Shown: positions 39,498 through 49,385 of the stretch, one piece after another
Numbering within the stretch: position 1 is the stretch's first letter
Layout of the letters: each line of letters opens with the position of its first letter
Source of the DNA: an uncultured Bifidobacterium sp.
Lineage (GTDB): Bacteria > Actinomycetota > Actinomycetes > Actinomycetales > Bifidobacteriaceae
DNA length: 64,000 nucleotides
NCBI RefSeq assembly: GCF_949292005.1
Contig: NZ_CASEXV010000060.1
Span: 1-64,000, forward strand
Direction: 5' to 3'
The notes under the pieces: generated by a model
Told to the model about the DNA's origin: nothing
The model's input: the letters and a program-made list of their open reading frames with translations, nothing else
Database searches by the model: none
Made by a program: the position numbers and the translations under genes

Positions 39498-40311
39498 CTC
39501 GGATCCCCCCGTTCCGCGCATCCCTCGTCCCCGCATCATTCGCCGTGTGGACAAGGGATTCCCCATCCTCCGAATGACCGCGCCGCACTCCGCGCACGAC
39601 ACTCCCATATCGCACGATTGATTCCGTCACATCACGCAGATAACGGATCGACGTGGACCAGTCCCCGCTCACCTCGATGGAATGATTGGCCTTCGGATAC
39701 ACCCGTACGAGTCCCTGTCCCGTCAACGACGCCGCCCTTGCCCCATCGAAATACGGATCGGCGTCACCTGCGCACAGCAGGGGGGCTGCATCGGACGAGG
39801 AAATCCCGGAATCCGGCACGGTGATGACCGATTCGGCAGGATCGCAGGGAGGTGGATTGAGGACGGGCGTGAGCAGAACCGCCGGCAACCCCCTATCGAC
39901 CAGATGCGGGTAGGTGAGGGTGGACAGCGACTTCGTCACGACCATCACAGAATCATCATCATGCCCAGATGACGTGATCCCCGACACCCATGAATCGACA
40001 AGACCATTCATGCGATCAATGGTGCGCGGGAAATCCACAACATCGGGAAGATCGAGCCACAGCCTGTCCACGGACCAGCCATCCCACGACAGAGCCCTGG
40101 CGGCCCAGTACAACAGAGGCCTGTCCACCGTGTATCCGATGCCGGGCATGATCAGCACATGGCCTCCTGGACCGCCGGCCCCGGATTCGCAGGACGATCC
40201 GCCCACATGATCCGAGACGGCAGACGGACGGGGCCACGCACGAATCCTCGCCCCGATACCAGCTCTCGCCGACCCGCGATTCCCCGCCAACTCATGATCG
40301 TGTCGCGTCAC
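39484..40311 (-). CDS. Alpha/beta hydrolase fold protein
   Basis: The 275-residue protein has an alpha/beta hydrolase pattern. The oxyanion region 'VLIMPGIGYTVDRP' is near residue 52. The nucleophile Ser is in 'VVTKSLSTLT' near residue 128, a K-S-L elbow like KANSL3/TEX30-type proteins rather than GxSxG. The acid Asp is in 'CAGDADPYFDG' near residue 181 and the His in 'ANHSIEV' near residue 208. The start is a GTG with GGGGGAGGA ahead, 46 bases after mfd. Its 3' end overlaps the PhzA/B-like gene. Substrate unknown. Confidence 0.75.
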   Translation of the reverse strand: MTRHDHELAGNRGSARAGIGARIRAWPRPSAVSDHVGGSSCESGAGGPGGHVLIMPGIGYTVDRPLLYWAARALSWDGWSVDRLWLDLPDVVDFPRTIDRMNGLVDSWVSGITSSGHDDDSVMVVTKSLSTLTYPHLVDRGLPAVLLTPVLNPPPCDPAESVITVPDSGISSSDAAPLLCAGDADPYFDGARAASLTGQGLVRVYPKANHSIEVSGDWSTSIRYLRDVTESIVRYGSVVRGVRRGHSEDGESLVHTANDAGTRDARNGGIRDEHE

Positions 40312-40357
40312 CGCAGACCATCCTCCCCCGCCAATCGCATTCCCAACGCAGCCCCGC

Positions 40358-43300
40358 TCACCCCTGTGACGCCGGCTTCCACATCACATCATCCAACAGC
40401 GCATCGACCCACCGGATCACCGAGGCCGAATCCATCGGGGTGGAGCCAAGAGATCCGCCGAATGGCGCCGGCACAAGAAGCGTGCGCGTGACAGGACGAT
40501 ACTGCGTGCCGCGATAGATGCGCTCCAACCGCATCATGACCGAATCCGGGACGTCGATCGGCCGCACACGCACCTTGGCACCCTGCGACGCGATTTCCTC
40601 GACTCCCAGATCCCGAGCCCGTGCCCTGATACGCGCGATCGCGAAAAGATCGTCGAGCTCCTGGGGAGACGCCCCGTAACGGTCCGTGAGCTCCTCCCGC
40701 AGATCGGTGAGGTCCTCGCCGGTGCGCGCCGACGCCAGCTTCCTGTATGCCTCCAGCCGCAGCTTGTCGGAGTCGATGTACTCCACGGGAATCGACGCCT
40801 CCACGGGAAGGTCGACGCTCACGGAGACCGGCTCCGCCTTGCCCGGGTTCTTGTATTCGTCAACGGCCTGCGACACCATTCGCACGTAAAGGTCGAATCC
40901 CACACCTTCGATGTGCCCACTCTGCTCGTCTCCGAGGAGATTGCCGGTTCCACGAAGCTCAAGATCCTTCATCGCCACGTCATAGCCCGATCCCAACGCC
41001 GTGTGCTGGGCGATGGTCGCGAGCCTGTCATGCGCCTGTTGCGTCATGGGCCGTGCCGGATCGTACAGGAAGTACGCGTACGCCCTTTCGTGTCCACGCC
41101 CCACGCGTCCGCGAAGCTGGTGAAGCTGGCTGAGCCCGAACCTGTCGGCGTGGTCGACAATCAGCGTGTTGGCGTTGGATATATCCAATCCCGTCTCGAT
41201 GATCGTGGTGCACACCAGCACGTCGATATCCCTGTGCCAGAAATCCCTGATGATCTGATCCAGCTGCTTCTCTCCCATCTTGCCGTGGGCGATTCCCACG
41301 CGCGCACCCGGCACAAGCGATGTGATCTTCTCCGCCACGGACGAGATGTCCTCCACGCGATTGTGGACATAAAAGACCTGACCGCCGCGGAGCATCTCCC
41401 GCCGCACGGCCGCGGTCACCTGGGCGTCCTCGTAGCCTCCCACGTAGGTGAGAACGGGAAGCCGGTCCTCCGGAGGCGTGGCGAGGGTGGACATCTCACG
41501 AATCCCCGTGACGGCCATCTCCAAAGTCCGGGGAATGGGGGTCGCCGACAGCGACAGCACATCGACGTTGGTCCGCAACGCCTTGAGACTTTCCTTGTGC
41601 TCGACTCCGAAGCGCTGCTCCTCGTCAATGATGAGCAGACCCAGATCTTTGAAGCGGATCTTCGGGGACAAAAGCTTGTGGGTGCCGATCACGACATCAA
41701 CCGACCCTTTCTCCAAACCAGCGACCGTTTCGCGGATCTGCGCGGGGGTCTGGAACCTGCTCAAGGGGGCGACCGTGACCGGGAAGCCCTCGAAGCGCTC
41801 CGAAAACGTCTCCATATGTTGCTGCACAAGAAGCGTCGTGGGCGCGAGGACAGCCACCTGCTTGCCGTCCTGCACTGCCTTGAACGCCGCTCGCACCGCG
41901 ATTTCGGTCTTTCCGAAGCCCACATCGCCGCATATGAGTCTGTCCATCGGCACGGGACGCTCCATGTCGGCCTTGACCTCGTCGATGGTGGTGAGCTGGT
42001 CGGGGGTCTCCTGATAGGGAAAGGCATCCTCCAACTCCCTCTGCCAGGGAGTGTCCGGGCTGAAGGCGAATCCTTGCGTACGCTGACGGGCGGAGTAGAG
42101 ACGCACCAAATCCTGCGCGATCTCATGAACATGCTTGCGGGCCTTGGCTTTGGTCGCGGCCCAATCCGATCCACCCAGACGATTGAGCTTCGGCGCGTCG
42201 GACCCTATGTACTTACTGACCTGGTCGAGCTGGTCGGTGGGGATGAAAAGCTTGTCGGGAGGAGCGTTGCGCTTGGATGGCGCGTATTCGATGACGAGAT
42301 ACTCCCTCGTAGCATCGGAGGACGACGCCCCCGCCCTGCGTTGCCGCATGCCGACGAACCGGCCGATGCCATGCTGCTCGTGGACCACGTAGTCGCCCGG
42401 GGCAAGCTCCATGAGATCGATCGCCCGTCGGCGTCTTTTCGGTGCCGAGGAGGTTCCCGCCACACCGTTACGACCGGTCAGATCACGCTCCGTGAGAAGC
42501 GCCACATGTGCCGCGCGGTCGATGAACCCATCCTCCGCCTGCGACCGGACCGCGGAGAACCGGGTGGACGACACCGCGGCCACCATACGGGACAATCTGT
42601 TCAAAGTGCCCTGCGCGGCGGCCGTCAAAGTCACCGCGTATCCCTCCTCCATCAGCTTCGACAGACCTGTTCTGGCCCGACCCTCATCGCCACGGAACTC
42701 ATCGGGATGATGGGCGTCAAGAACCATATGTCCGGGTTTCTGGGGATCCACGCTGAAATCGGTGACGCTCCACACCGGGCGCATCGACAGCTCCAAGGAG
42801 GATATGATCTCATCGACGTCCAGGAAGCTCGCCCTGTCAAAACTCAACGGCGCTCCGGAACCATGCCCGCTCGCCGCGACATGCCAGCTCGCGGCGAGAA
42901 ACTCGTTGGCCGTGGCCGTCAGATCCGCGGCCGCACGTCTAAGGCGGTCCGGATCGAACAACATGACCAACGCACGGGATGGCAGAAGTGACGACACCGG
43001 CTCCATATCGTCGACAAGAACCGGAAGAAGCGACTCCATCCCCTCAACGGGCACGGCATTGGCTATGGATTCGAGCATGTCGTCGGCGTTCGCGATCGAT
43101 CCGACCAACGATTTCGCCCGGGCACGCACCGAATCGGTCAGCTGGAGCTCCCGGCACGGCGTGGCCCACACCGCCGACGGCACGTCACGGAAGGTCCGCT
43201 GATCCGCTGCATGGAACTCACGTATCGAATCGATCTCATCCCCGAAGAACTCCACGCGAACTGGGAATGGCGCCGTGGGCGGGAAGACATCGAGTATCCC

Positions 43301-43948
43301 CCCTCGAACGGCGAACTCGCCACGATCCATGACCAGATCGACACGAGAATACGAGTTCTCGACAAGCCGCCTCTGCGCATCTTCCATCGCCAAGCCCTGT
43401 CCGCGCGAGAACAGCAGGGGCGTGACGTCCCCAAGTCCACGAACAACCGGTTGAATCAGGGAGCGGATCGGCAGGACCAGAATGCGGATGGGCCCGAACA
43501 TCGGATCGTCGTTGCTGGGGTGTCGCAGACGCCGGAACACCTCCATCCGCGTGGCCACCGTGTCCGCCCTCGGCGACAGCCTCTCGTGGGGCAGTGTCTC
43601 CCATGACGGCAGCGCGGCAATGTCGTGTGGATCACCCGGATACCAGGAACGAAGCGCGTTCATCGTATCCTGCGTCTGGCGATCGGATGGCACCACGACC
43701 ACCACCGGAAGCCTTTGGGCCATGGCCGCGGTCAGAGCGGGACGAACCCCGCCCACCGCCTGGATGAGCAGATCCTCGTCGTCATGCTCCGTCGAATCGA
43801 CAAGACCATGAAATGCCGGATCCTGACGAAGTGCCTCAAGAAGAGGAGACAGCGATCCATCCAACGGGGCATGAGCCGACGCGCCGGGCGCGGGAGCGGA
43901 CATCGACGGGGAATCGGCTAAGCCTTGTGACGCGGTGCTACCGGCCAT
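40358..43948 (-). CDS. mfd: Transcription-repair coupling factor
   Basis: Mfd displaces RNA polymerase stalled at DNA damage and recruits UvrA. The 1196-residue protein has the UvrB-like N-terminal part ('PSWETLPHERLSP' near residue 93), the RNA polymerase-interacting domain ('LAPGDYVVHEQHGIGRFVGM' near residue 518), the RecG-like helicase with 'ICGDVGFGKTEIA' near residue 670, 'IIDEEQRFGV' near residue 775 and 'GRVGRGHERAYAY' near residue 950, and the C-terminal TRCF domain. AGGAGAAG precedes the ATG. It overlaps the pth stop by 11 bases. Confidence 0.97.
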   Translation of the reverse strand: MAGSTASQGLADSPSMSAPAPGASAHAPLDGSLSPLLEALRQDPAFHGLVDSTEHDDEDLLIQAVGGVRPALTAAMAQRLPVVVVVPSDRQTQDTMNALRSWYPGDPHDIAALPSWETLPHERLSPRADTVATRMEVFRRLRHPSNDDPMFGPIRILVLPIRSLIQPVVRGLGDVTPLLFSRGQGLAMEDAQRRLVENSYSRVDLVMDRGEFAVRGGILDVFPPTAPFPVRVEFFGDEIDSIREFHAADQRTFRDVPSAVWATPCRELQLTDSVRARAKSLVGSIANADDMLESIANAVPVEGMESLLPVLVDDMEPVSSLLPSRALVMLFDPDRLRRAAADLTATANEFLAASWHVAASGHGSGAPLSFDRASFLDVDEIISSLELSMRPVWSVTDFSVDPQKPGHMVLDAHHPDEFRGDEGRARTGLSKLMEEGYAVTLTAAAQGTLNRLSRMVAAVSSTRFSAVRSQAEDGFIDRAAHVALLTERDLTGRNGVAGTSSAPKRRRRAIDLMELAPGDYVVHEQHGIGRFVGMRQRRAGASSSDATREYLVIEYAPSKRNAPPDKLFIPTDQLDQVSKYIGSDAPKLNRLGGSDWAATKAKARKHVHEIAQDLVRLYSARQRTQGFAFSPDTPWQRELEDAFPYQETPDQLTTIDEVKADMERPVPMDRLICGDVGFGKTEIAVRAAFKAVQDGKQVAVLAPTTLLVQQHMETFSERFEGFPVTVAPLSRFQTPAQIRETVAGLEKGSVDVVIGTHKLLSPKIRFKDLGLLIIDEEQRFGVEHKESLKALRTNVDVLSLSATPIPRTLEMAVTGIREMSTLATPPEDRLPVLTYVGGYEDAQVTAAVRREMLRGGQVFYVHNRVEDISSVAEKITSLVPGARVGIAHGKMGEKQLDQIIRDFWHRDIDVLVCTTIIETGLDISNANTLIVDHADRFGLSQLHQLRGRVGRGHERAYAYFLYDPARPMTQQAHDRLATIAQHTALGSGYDVAMKDLELRGTGNLLGDEQSGHIEGVGFDLYVRMVSQAVDEYKNPGKAEPVSVSVDLPVEASIPVEYIDSDKLRLEAYRKLASARTGEDLTDLREELTDRYGASPQELDDLFAIARIRARARDLGVEEIASQGAKVRVRPIDVPDSVMMRLERIYRGTQYRPVTRTLLVPAPFGGSLGSTPMDSASVIRWVDALLDDVMWKPASQG

Positions 43949-44537
43949 TGAACTTCTCCTGCGCCTGCGACAGACCCTCCACCATCACCGTCTCGACCGC
44001 GTCGGCGCCGTCGGCCACGAAATCCGGGAGCATGCGCCTCTGGCTGGAATCAAATCCGCCAAGAACCCATCCGACCACGTTCTCATGGGCGGCCGCGCCC
44101 CGCCGCGCATGCCCCACCCCCATGCGCACACGCGCGTAATCGTTCGTGCCCAACGATCGGTCGATCGATTTGATGCCGTTGTGCCCCCCGCTGGAGCCGC
44201 CGGATTTGACCTTGATGCGGCCGAACTCCAGATCCATGTCATCGTGCACCACGACGATATGGTTCGGCGCTATCGAGTAATACGTGGCTATGGAGGACAC
44301 GGCGTCCCCCGAATCGTTCATGAAGGTCAAAGGCTTGGCCAGGAGGAATTTGACAGGGGCCGCTCCAAGGCGCATGATCCCACGCCCCAGATCGGCGAGT
44401 CCTTTGTGATTGGACAGGGACACCGACCACCGGCCAGCCAGCTCGTCGGCCGTCATGAATCCCATGTTGTGGCGCGTCCCCTCATACGTCTTTCCGGGAT
44501 TCCCCAGTCCGACAACCAACCAGAACTCCGAAGCCAT
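43938..44537 (-). CDS. pth: Peptidyl-tRNA hydrolase
   Basis: Pth releases tRNA from drop-off peptidyl-tRNAs so it can be reused. The 199-residue protein shows 'VVGLGNPGKTYEGTRHNMG' near residue 10 (catalytic His and the binding Asn), 'NDSGDAVSSI' near residue 77, 'VVHDDMDLEFG' near residue 102 with the catalytic Asp, and 'GGHNGIKSID' near residue 123. AAAGAGAG precedes the ATG at 44537. mfd starts inside its last codons, as part of one transcription unit. Confidence 0.96.
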   Translation of the reverse strand: MASEFWLVVGLGNPGKTYEGTRHNMGFMTADELAGRWSVSLSNHKGLADLGRGIMRLGAAPVKFLLAKPLTFMNDSGDAVSSIATYYSIAPNHIVVVHDDMDLEFGRIKVKSGGSSGGHNGIKSIDRSLGTNDYARVRMGVGHARRGAAAHENVVGWVLGGFDSSQRRMLPDFVADGADAVETVMVEGLSQAQEKFNGR

Positions 44538-44679
44538 CCGACTCTCTTTCCTTACTGAGTTCCTCGCTCCACCCGCCATGATCAACCATCCCGTTCACCT
44601 CTCGTCGACGGGATGGGACTCCAGCCGCACATGCTACCGGCCGCGACAGACGTGCATGTCGGAAGCGCGCGGTGACAGC

Positions 44680-47600
44680 CTAATCCTGCTCCAGCTCAAG
44701 CGCCTTGCTCAACGCCTCGTCAAGCTGGGACTGCGCCTGCCCGTAAGCGGTCCAATCTCCGGATTTCAAGGCGGTCTGAGAATCCTCCATGGCCTGATTG
44801 GCCTGTTTGAGAAGTTCGCGCAGTTTCTCCCGATTGGCGTCCGCTGACGTGGAGGATCCGGAGTCTACCGACGTGGCGTCCCCATTCGTGGACTGCGAGG
44901 AGGACGACCCGGATGACGAGCTGTTCCCGGCGTCTCCCGCGGACGCCCCTGAATCGCCTCCGAACACCTGATCCAGAGCCTCATCGAGGGTGTTGGCGAA
45001 GCCGACCTGATCTCCAAAGGCGACGAGGACCTTCTTCAGCAGGGGGAACCGGGTGGATCCGCTCGACTGGACATACACCGGTTGGACATACACCAGTCCC
45101 CCGCCCAGAGGGAGCGTGAGAAGATTCCCCCGCGTGACCTTTGTGGAGCCGGACTCGAGAAGGTTGAGCTCCTTCGAAACGTCGGCGTTGGCGTTGAAGT
45201 TGTTCTGCGCCTGTCCGGGACCTGGAACGTTGGAGTCCTTGGGGAGTTCCTGAAGCCGGATCGTTCCGTATCCCGCACCCTTCACCCCAGCGGTCGATCC
45301 GGCGTCGGAGTCCACCGACAGAAAGCCCGTGAGAATCTCCCTGGTTGAGCTGCCCGCGGGGATATACGTTGACGTGAGCGAAAACACCGGCTTGCTCGTT
45401 CCTCCGGTTTTGAGCGTGAGATAGTAGGGCGGCTGGAGGACGTCGTCATCCTGATCCTTGCGTGATTCCGTCGGATCGACGGGGACCTGCCAGAAGTCCT
45501 CCCCCGAGAAGAACTGACTGGCACTGGAGACGTGGTACTGGGACAGCAGCTCGCGCTGGACCTTGAACAGGCTTTCGGGATAGCGCAGGTGGCTCATCAG
45601 ATCGCCGGATATCTCCGAGATCGGATGGTACTGCCCCGGGAATATGTTCTCCCATGCCTTGAGAACCGGATCCGAGGTGTCCCACGCGTAGAGCGTGACG
45701 GATCCGTCATAGGCGTCCACCGTCGCTTTCACGGAGTTGCGGATGTAGTTGGCCTTCTGCGAGGCGAGTCCGGAGACGGTGCTCGATGACTCCGTGGTGG
45801 AGTCCTGAGTCACCGACCCCAGATCTGTGGTCTGTGAATAGGGATAGGCGTCCGACGTGGTGTATCCATCGACGATCCATTTGACCCGTCCGTCGACTAC
45901 AGCTGGATACACACGACCATCAAGCGTGAGATATGGCGCGACCTTGGCCACCCTCTCCTTGGGACTGCGGTCATAAAGAATCTGGGAGTCGGAGTTGACG
46001 CGGTCGGAGAACAGTATCTGGTCCGAGCCGAAACGGATCGAATACAGAAGACGTGCGAAGAGATTGCCGATCTTCGGCCCTCCATTGCCGGAGAACGTCG
46101 TCGTGGCGCCATCGGACCCGGTTGGATAGTCGAATTCCCATGAGGCGGTGCCTTTGGACGCCCCGACGATCGAATATTCAGGAGCGTTCGGGGAGAAATA
46201 GATGCGTGGCTCGTATTTCTCCGATTCGGCGAGTTTGCCCTTGGTGGGTATGCCGGATTCGAAGAACTCCGGCTGACCATCCGTGGTGACCTTGTTTCCA
46301 TACGCCGCGACGATGCCGTATCCATGCGTGTACACGGTGTGGTCATTGACCCAGTTGCGGTTGTCGTTGCCATCGAGATTCAGTTCACGGGCGGCGATGA
46401 CGGTGTCCTGGCTGACTCCGTCCACATCATATTTGTCCACCGCAAGGGTGTCCGCGAAAGTGTAGTACTGCTTGGACTGCTGAAGCTGTTTGAAGGTCGA
46501 TGACACGACCTGGGGATCGAGAAGACGGATCTGGGCTGTGCTTTCGGCATCCTGCGCAAGAGCCCCGGACTTGCCCGTCGTGGTGGCCTTGTACTCGTTG
46601 GTGACCACATTCGTCAGGCCATAGGCCTGCTTCGTGGCGGTGATGTTGCGCTGGATGTAGGACGATTCGGCCTCCTGGGCGTTGGGATCGACCTTGAATC
46701 GCTGCAATAGTGCCGGCCACAGGTTCATGAACACAAGACTGAGCGCAAGGAACGACGCAATCGCCACCGCGGGGGTGCGCCATGCCCTCAGCGCGGCGGA
46801 CATTCTCACGCCAACCGGCGCCGGGCCGTCGATGCTGTGCGACCGCATCAGCCACACGCACAGTACGACTCCGAGAATGGCCGTAAGCCCCGCCATAAGG
46901 GATCCCAGAGGGATGGTCGCATGGACGGTGGCGTATGTGGCACCCGTGATCTTGTCACCGCTCTGGGTCAAAGTCCCGAAAACGGCCAGCACCTGTGTCA
47001 GGGACCACGACATCATCACCAGAAGGAGCCAGATGGCGATCTGACGGCGGGCGCGCGTGGTCATGGAAAAGACTCCGTGGCCACGTGTGGGCATGGTGAC
47101 GCGGATTCCTCCCATCAGCGCGTGCATGACGACGGAGAACACGAGTCCAACGGCCACGAGGAAGACTAGCGCCGACGCGACAAGACGCAGTCCGGGAAAA
47201 ACGAAGACATAAAAGCCATTGTCGATGCCGAACTGCGCGTCCTTGACTCCAAACGACTGCGCGTGCGTCATAAGAAGTATCTGCGCCCAATGGGAGTTGA
47301 AGCGCGATCCGAAGAGGACGCCCGCAATCAGGGACACGACTACGGTGATCCTTCTCGCGCGGCGGGAGCTGATGCCCCGTCCGATCTCGATGATGTCGCC
47401 GTTAATCCGGACCCTCGACCCATCCTCCGAATCCGGGCGCGCGCGTATGGCCAACCAGGCCGCCACATAGCTGACCACGACGACCAAAAGCGCATAAACG
47501 ACCCACAACCCGACCTTGGTCCACAGCTGAGTCCACACGACGCTGGCGAATCCCAACTGTCCAAACCACAGAAGATCGGTGATGAAGCGTTCCAGTCCAA

Positions 47601-47862
47601 GGAACAGACCCACCGCCAGCGCAAGAACGGCGACAATCGCCATGATGGCCCCTGAGACACGCGATGACGAGCGACGTCCTGCCGCCAACCGCCTCCCGGA
47701 CCGACCTGCGGCCGCTCCTCCCCGACCGCGACCACCTGTCGGAGGGTCACCATCGGCCCGCACATCCGTCACCACCGGATCATCCCCGGCCCCACCGCGG
47801 CCAGCGCCGAACGCCTCACGAATTTTTTTACGGACAATCTCCCAGAAATCTTCTCTCTTCAT
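44680..47862 (-). CDS. UPF0182 family large membrane protein
   Basis: The 1060-residue protein belongs to UPF0182 (as in mycobacterial Rv3193c), of unknown function. About seven membrane helices lie between residues 75 and 390. A large extracytoplasmic region of about 600 residues follows, with conserved phrases such as 'YGIVAAYGN', 'PRIYFSPNAPEYSIVG', 'LPLGGGLVYVQPVYVQSS' and 'KKVLVAFGDQVGF'. The end is a Ser-rich linker and a C-terminal helix, 'LKSGDWTAYGQAQSQLDEAL'. GGAGAT precedes the ATG at 47862. A role in envelope homeostasis is inference. Confidence 0.9.
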   Translation of the reverse strand: MKREDFWEIVRKKIREAFGAGRGGAGDDPVVTDVRADGDPPTGGRGRGGAAAGRSGRRLAAGRRSSSRVSGAIMAIVAVLALAVGLFLGLERFITDLLWFGQLGFASVVWTQLWTKVGLWVVYALLVVVVSYVAAWLAIRARPDSEDGSRVRINGDIIEIGRGISSRRARRITVVVSLIAGVLFGSRFNSHWAQILLMTHAQSFGVKDAQFGIDNGFYVFVFPGLRLVASALVFLVAVGLVFSVVMHALMGGIRVTMPTRGHGVFSMTTRARRQIAIWLLLVMMSWSLTQVLAVFGTLTQSGDKITGATYATVHATIPLGSLMAGLTAILGVVLCVWLMRSHSIDGPAPVGVRMSAALRAWRTPAVAIASFLALSLVFMNLWPALLQRFKVDPNAQEAESSYIQRNITATKQAYGLTNVVTNEYKATTTGKSGALAQDAESTAQIRLLDPQVVSSTFKQLQQSKQYYTFADTLAVDKYDVDGVSQDTVIAARELNLDGNDNRNWVNDHTVYTHGYGIVAAYGNKVTTDGQPEFFESGIPTKGKLAESEKYEPRIYFSPNAPEYSIVGASKGTASWEFDYPTGSDGATTTFSGNGGPKIGNLFARLLYSIRFGSDQILFSDRVNSDSQILYDRSPKERVAKVAPYLTLDGRVYPAVVDGRVKWIVDGYTTSDAYPYSQTTDLGSVTQDSTTESSSTVSGLASQKANYIRNSVKATVDAYDGSVTLYAWDTSDPVLKAWENIFPGQYHPISEISGDLMSHLRYPESLFKVQRELLSQYHVSSASQFFSGEDFWQVPVDPTESRKDQDDDVLQPPYYLTLKTGGTSKPVFSLTSTYIPAGSSTREILTGFLSVDSDAGSTAGVKGAGYGTIRLQELPKDSNVPGPGQAQNNFNANADVSKELNLLESGSTKVTRGNLLTLPLGGGLVYVQPVYVQSSGSTRFPLLKKVLVAFGDQVGFANTLDEALDQVFGGDSGASAGDAGNSSSSGSSSSQSTNGDATSVDSGSSTSADANREKLRELLKQANQAMEDSQTALKSGDWTAYGQAQSQLDEALSKALELEQD

Positions 47863-47973
47863 ATCTCCAGCGTATCGACCACCCATGAATTCGCTTGCCG
47901 GCGTAGAGCGCATGGATGGAAGCATATGGGAACATCGCGCAATCTCTGTTCCCATCGCTATAGCATGGTGTTC

Positions 47974-49344
47974 ATGTCGGGAAGAGGGCATCATCAATCG
48001 GTGAATCATGCTTGCCGCGGGCTCGGCCGCGCTTTGGCGCCCACCATCACCGCCATCGCCGTCCTGCTGGTGATATCGGTTCTGTCCATCGCGTGGGCCG
48101 CGGGACTGCGACCATCGCATCAGGAGCATACGGCGGCTTCGACGTCCATGCCGACGGCGTCACGGACGACAAGCCCTGTTCTCGACCACCGCACGCTCAA
48201 CAGAACATCGGCACCGGCCATATCCACGCCATCCGCGACACCATCCTCCACGCCCACGTCCACCTCGACGTCACAGTCAAGCGCGACGACAACCCTAACC
48301 AAAGCGCAGGCCAGAAGCAAGGCCGTCGCCGCTGTGAACGGAATGAGTATGGAGGAGCGTGCGGGCCAGCTGGTCATGGCCACGCTCACCGTGGGATCGT
48401 CACCGAGCACCATCCGCCAGCTGATCTCCGACAGGCATATGGGATCCGTTCTGCTGATAGGCAACTGGACGATTGGAACCGCAGGAATGCGCGCAGTGAC
48501 GGATGCCTTGCAGTCCTACGCTCCCTCGGGGAACTCTCTTCTCATCACCACCGACGAGGAAGGCGGGAGCGTCCAGCATCTCAAAGGAGATGGCTTCGAC
48601 TCCATCCCGTCGCAGGTGGCCCAGGGAGGGATGACGCAAACCGCGCTTCGATCCTCGTGGGCACGATGGGGCTCCCAGCTCGCGGCCGCGGGAGTCAATG
48701 TGGACCTCGCCCCTGTGGTCGACACCGTCACGGTCTTGCGCTCATCCAATGACGCCATCGGAGCATTGAACAGGGATTTCGGACTTGACGCATCAGGGAA
48801 CGGGCTTCATGCCGCCGCCGCCATCCGCGGACTGCGGCACGCCGGCGTGCGCAGTGCCATCAAGCATTTCCCTGGCTTGGGCGGGGTCCAGGGAAACACC
48901 GACTTCACAGCCTCAGGCGTCAAAGATACGTCCACAACCGCCGACGGTCCCGAGATTGGAGCATTCTCCACCGCGCTTTCGGCGGACCCCGGAATGGTGA
49001 TGATGTACCTGGCCACCTACAGCAAACTGGATGGCTCGTCCCCCGCGGCGTTCTCCTCCACCATCGTCGACGGACTCCTCCGCTCCACGCTGGGATTCGA
49101 TGGGGTGGTCACGTCCGACTCGCTTTCGGCGACCGCTGTGAGCGGCGTTCCGGTGGACCAACTTGGCGTGAGATTGATCGAGGCGGGGGGCGATCTGGCG
49201 TGCATGGGATCGCCGTCCTACAACGAGCCGGTTCTCAACGGGATAATCGCCAAAGCGCGTGCCGATTCCACGTTCGCGGCCCGCGTGAAGCAATCCGCGG
49301 TGCGGGTTATGACACTCAAGTATCTGATGGGTTTGGCGCGGTAG
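47974..49344 (+). CDS. Glycoside hydrolase family 3 protein (NagZ-like)
   Basis: This is a membrane-anchored or secreted GH3 enzyme, about 456 residues, with one N-terminal helix (about 22-44), a Ser/Thr/Pro linker (to about 115) and a GH3 barrel. Barrel motifs are 'TDEEGGSVQHL' near residue 195, 'NVDLAPVVD' near 243, 'AIKHFPGLGG' near 295 and the nucleophile Asp in 'VVTSDSLSA' near 379. In typical NagZ, 'KHFPGHG..DSH' supplies a catalytic His; here it is 'KHFPGLGG..NTDF', lacking that His. Cell-wall muramyl sugar recycling is likely but specificity is open. The start is tentative (ATG at 47974, TAGCAT seven bases upstream; the frame is open from 47926). Confidence 0.82.
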   Translation: MSGRGHHQSVNHACRGLGRALAPTITAIAVLLVISVLSIAWAAGLRPSHQEHTAASTSMPTASRTTSPVLDHRTLNRTSAPAISTPSATPSSTPTSTSTSQSSATTTLTKAQARSKAVAAVNGMSMEERAGQLVMATLTVGSSPSTIRQLISDRHMGSVLLIGNWTIGTAGMRAVTDALQSYAPSGNSLLITTDEEGGSVQHLKGDGFDSIPSQVAQGGMTQTALRSSWARWGSQLAAAGVNVDLAPVVDTVTVLRSSNDAIGALNRDFGLDASGNGLHAAAAIRGLRHAGVRSAIKHFPGLGGVQGNTDFTASGVKDTSTTADGPEIGAFSTALSADPGMVMMYLATYSKLDGSSPAAFSSTIVDGLLRSTLGFDGVVTSDSLSATAVSGVPVDQLGVRLIEAGGDLACMGSPSYNEPVLNGIIAKARADSTFAARVKQSAVRVMTLKYLMGLAR

Positions 49345-49385
49345 AAAAGACGGACTGCGCAAAAGACGCACTGCGCTGATGGATG

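Noticed and set aside
40913..42991. Long plus-strand open frame inside mfd
   Set aside because: It is antisense to a very well conserved gene and shows no domain.
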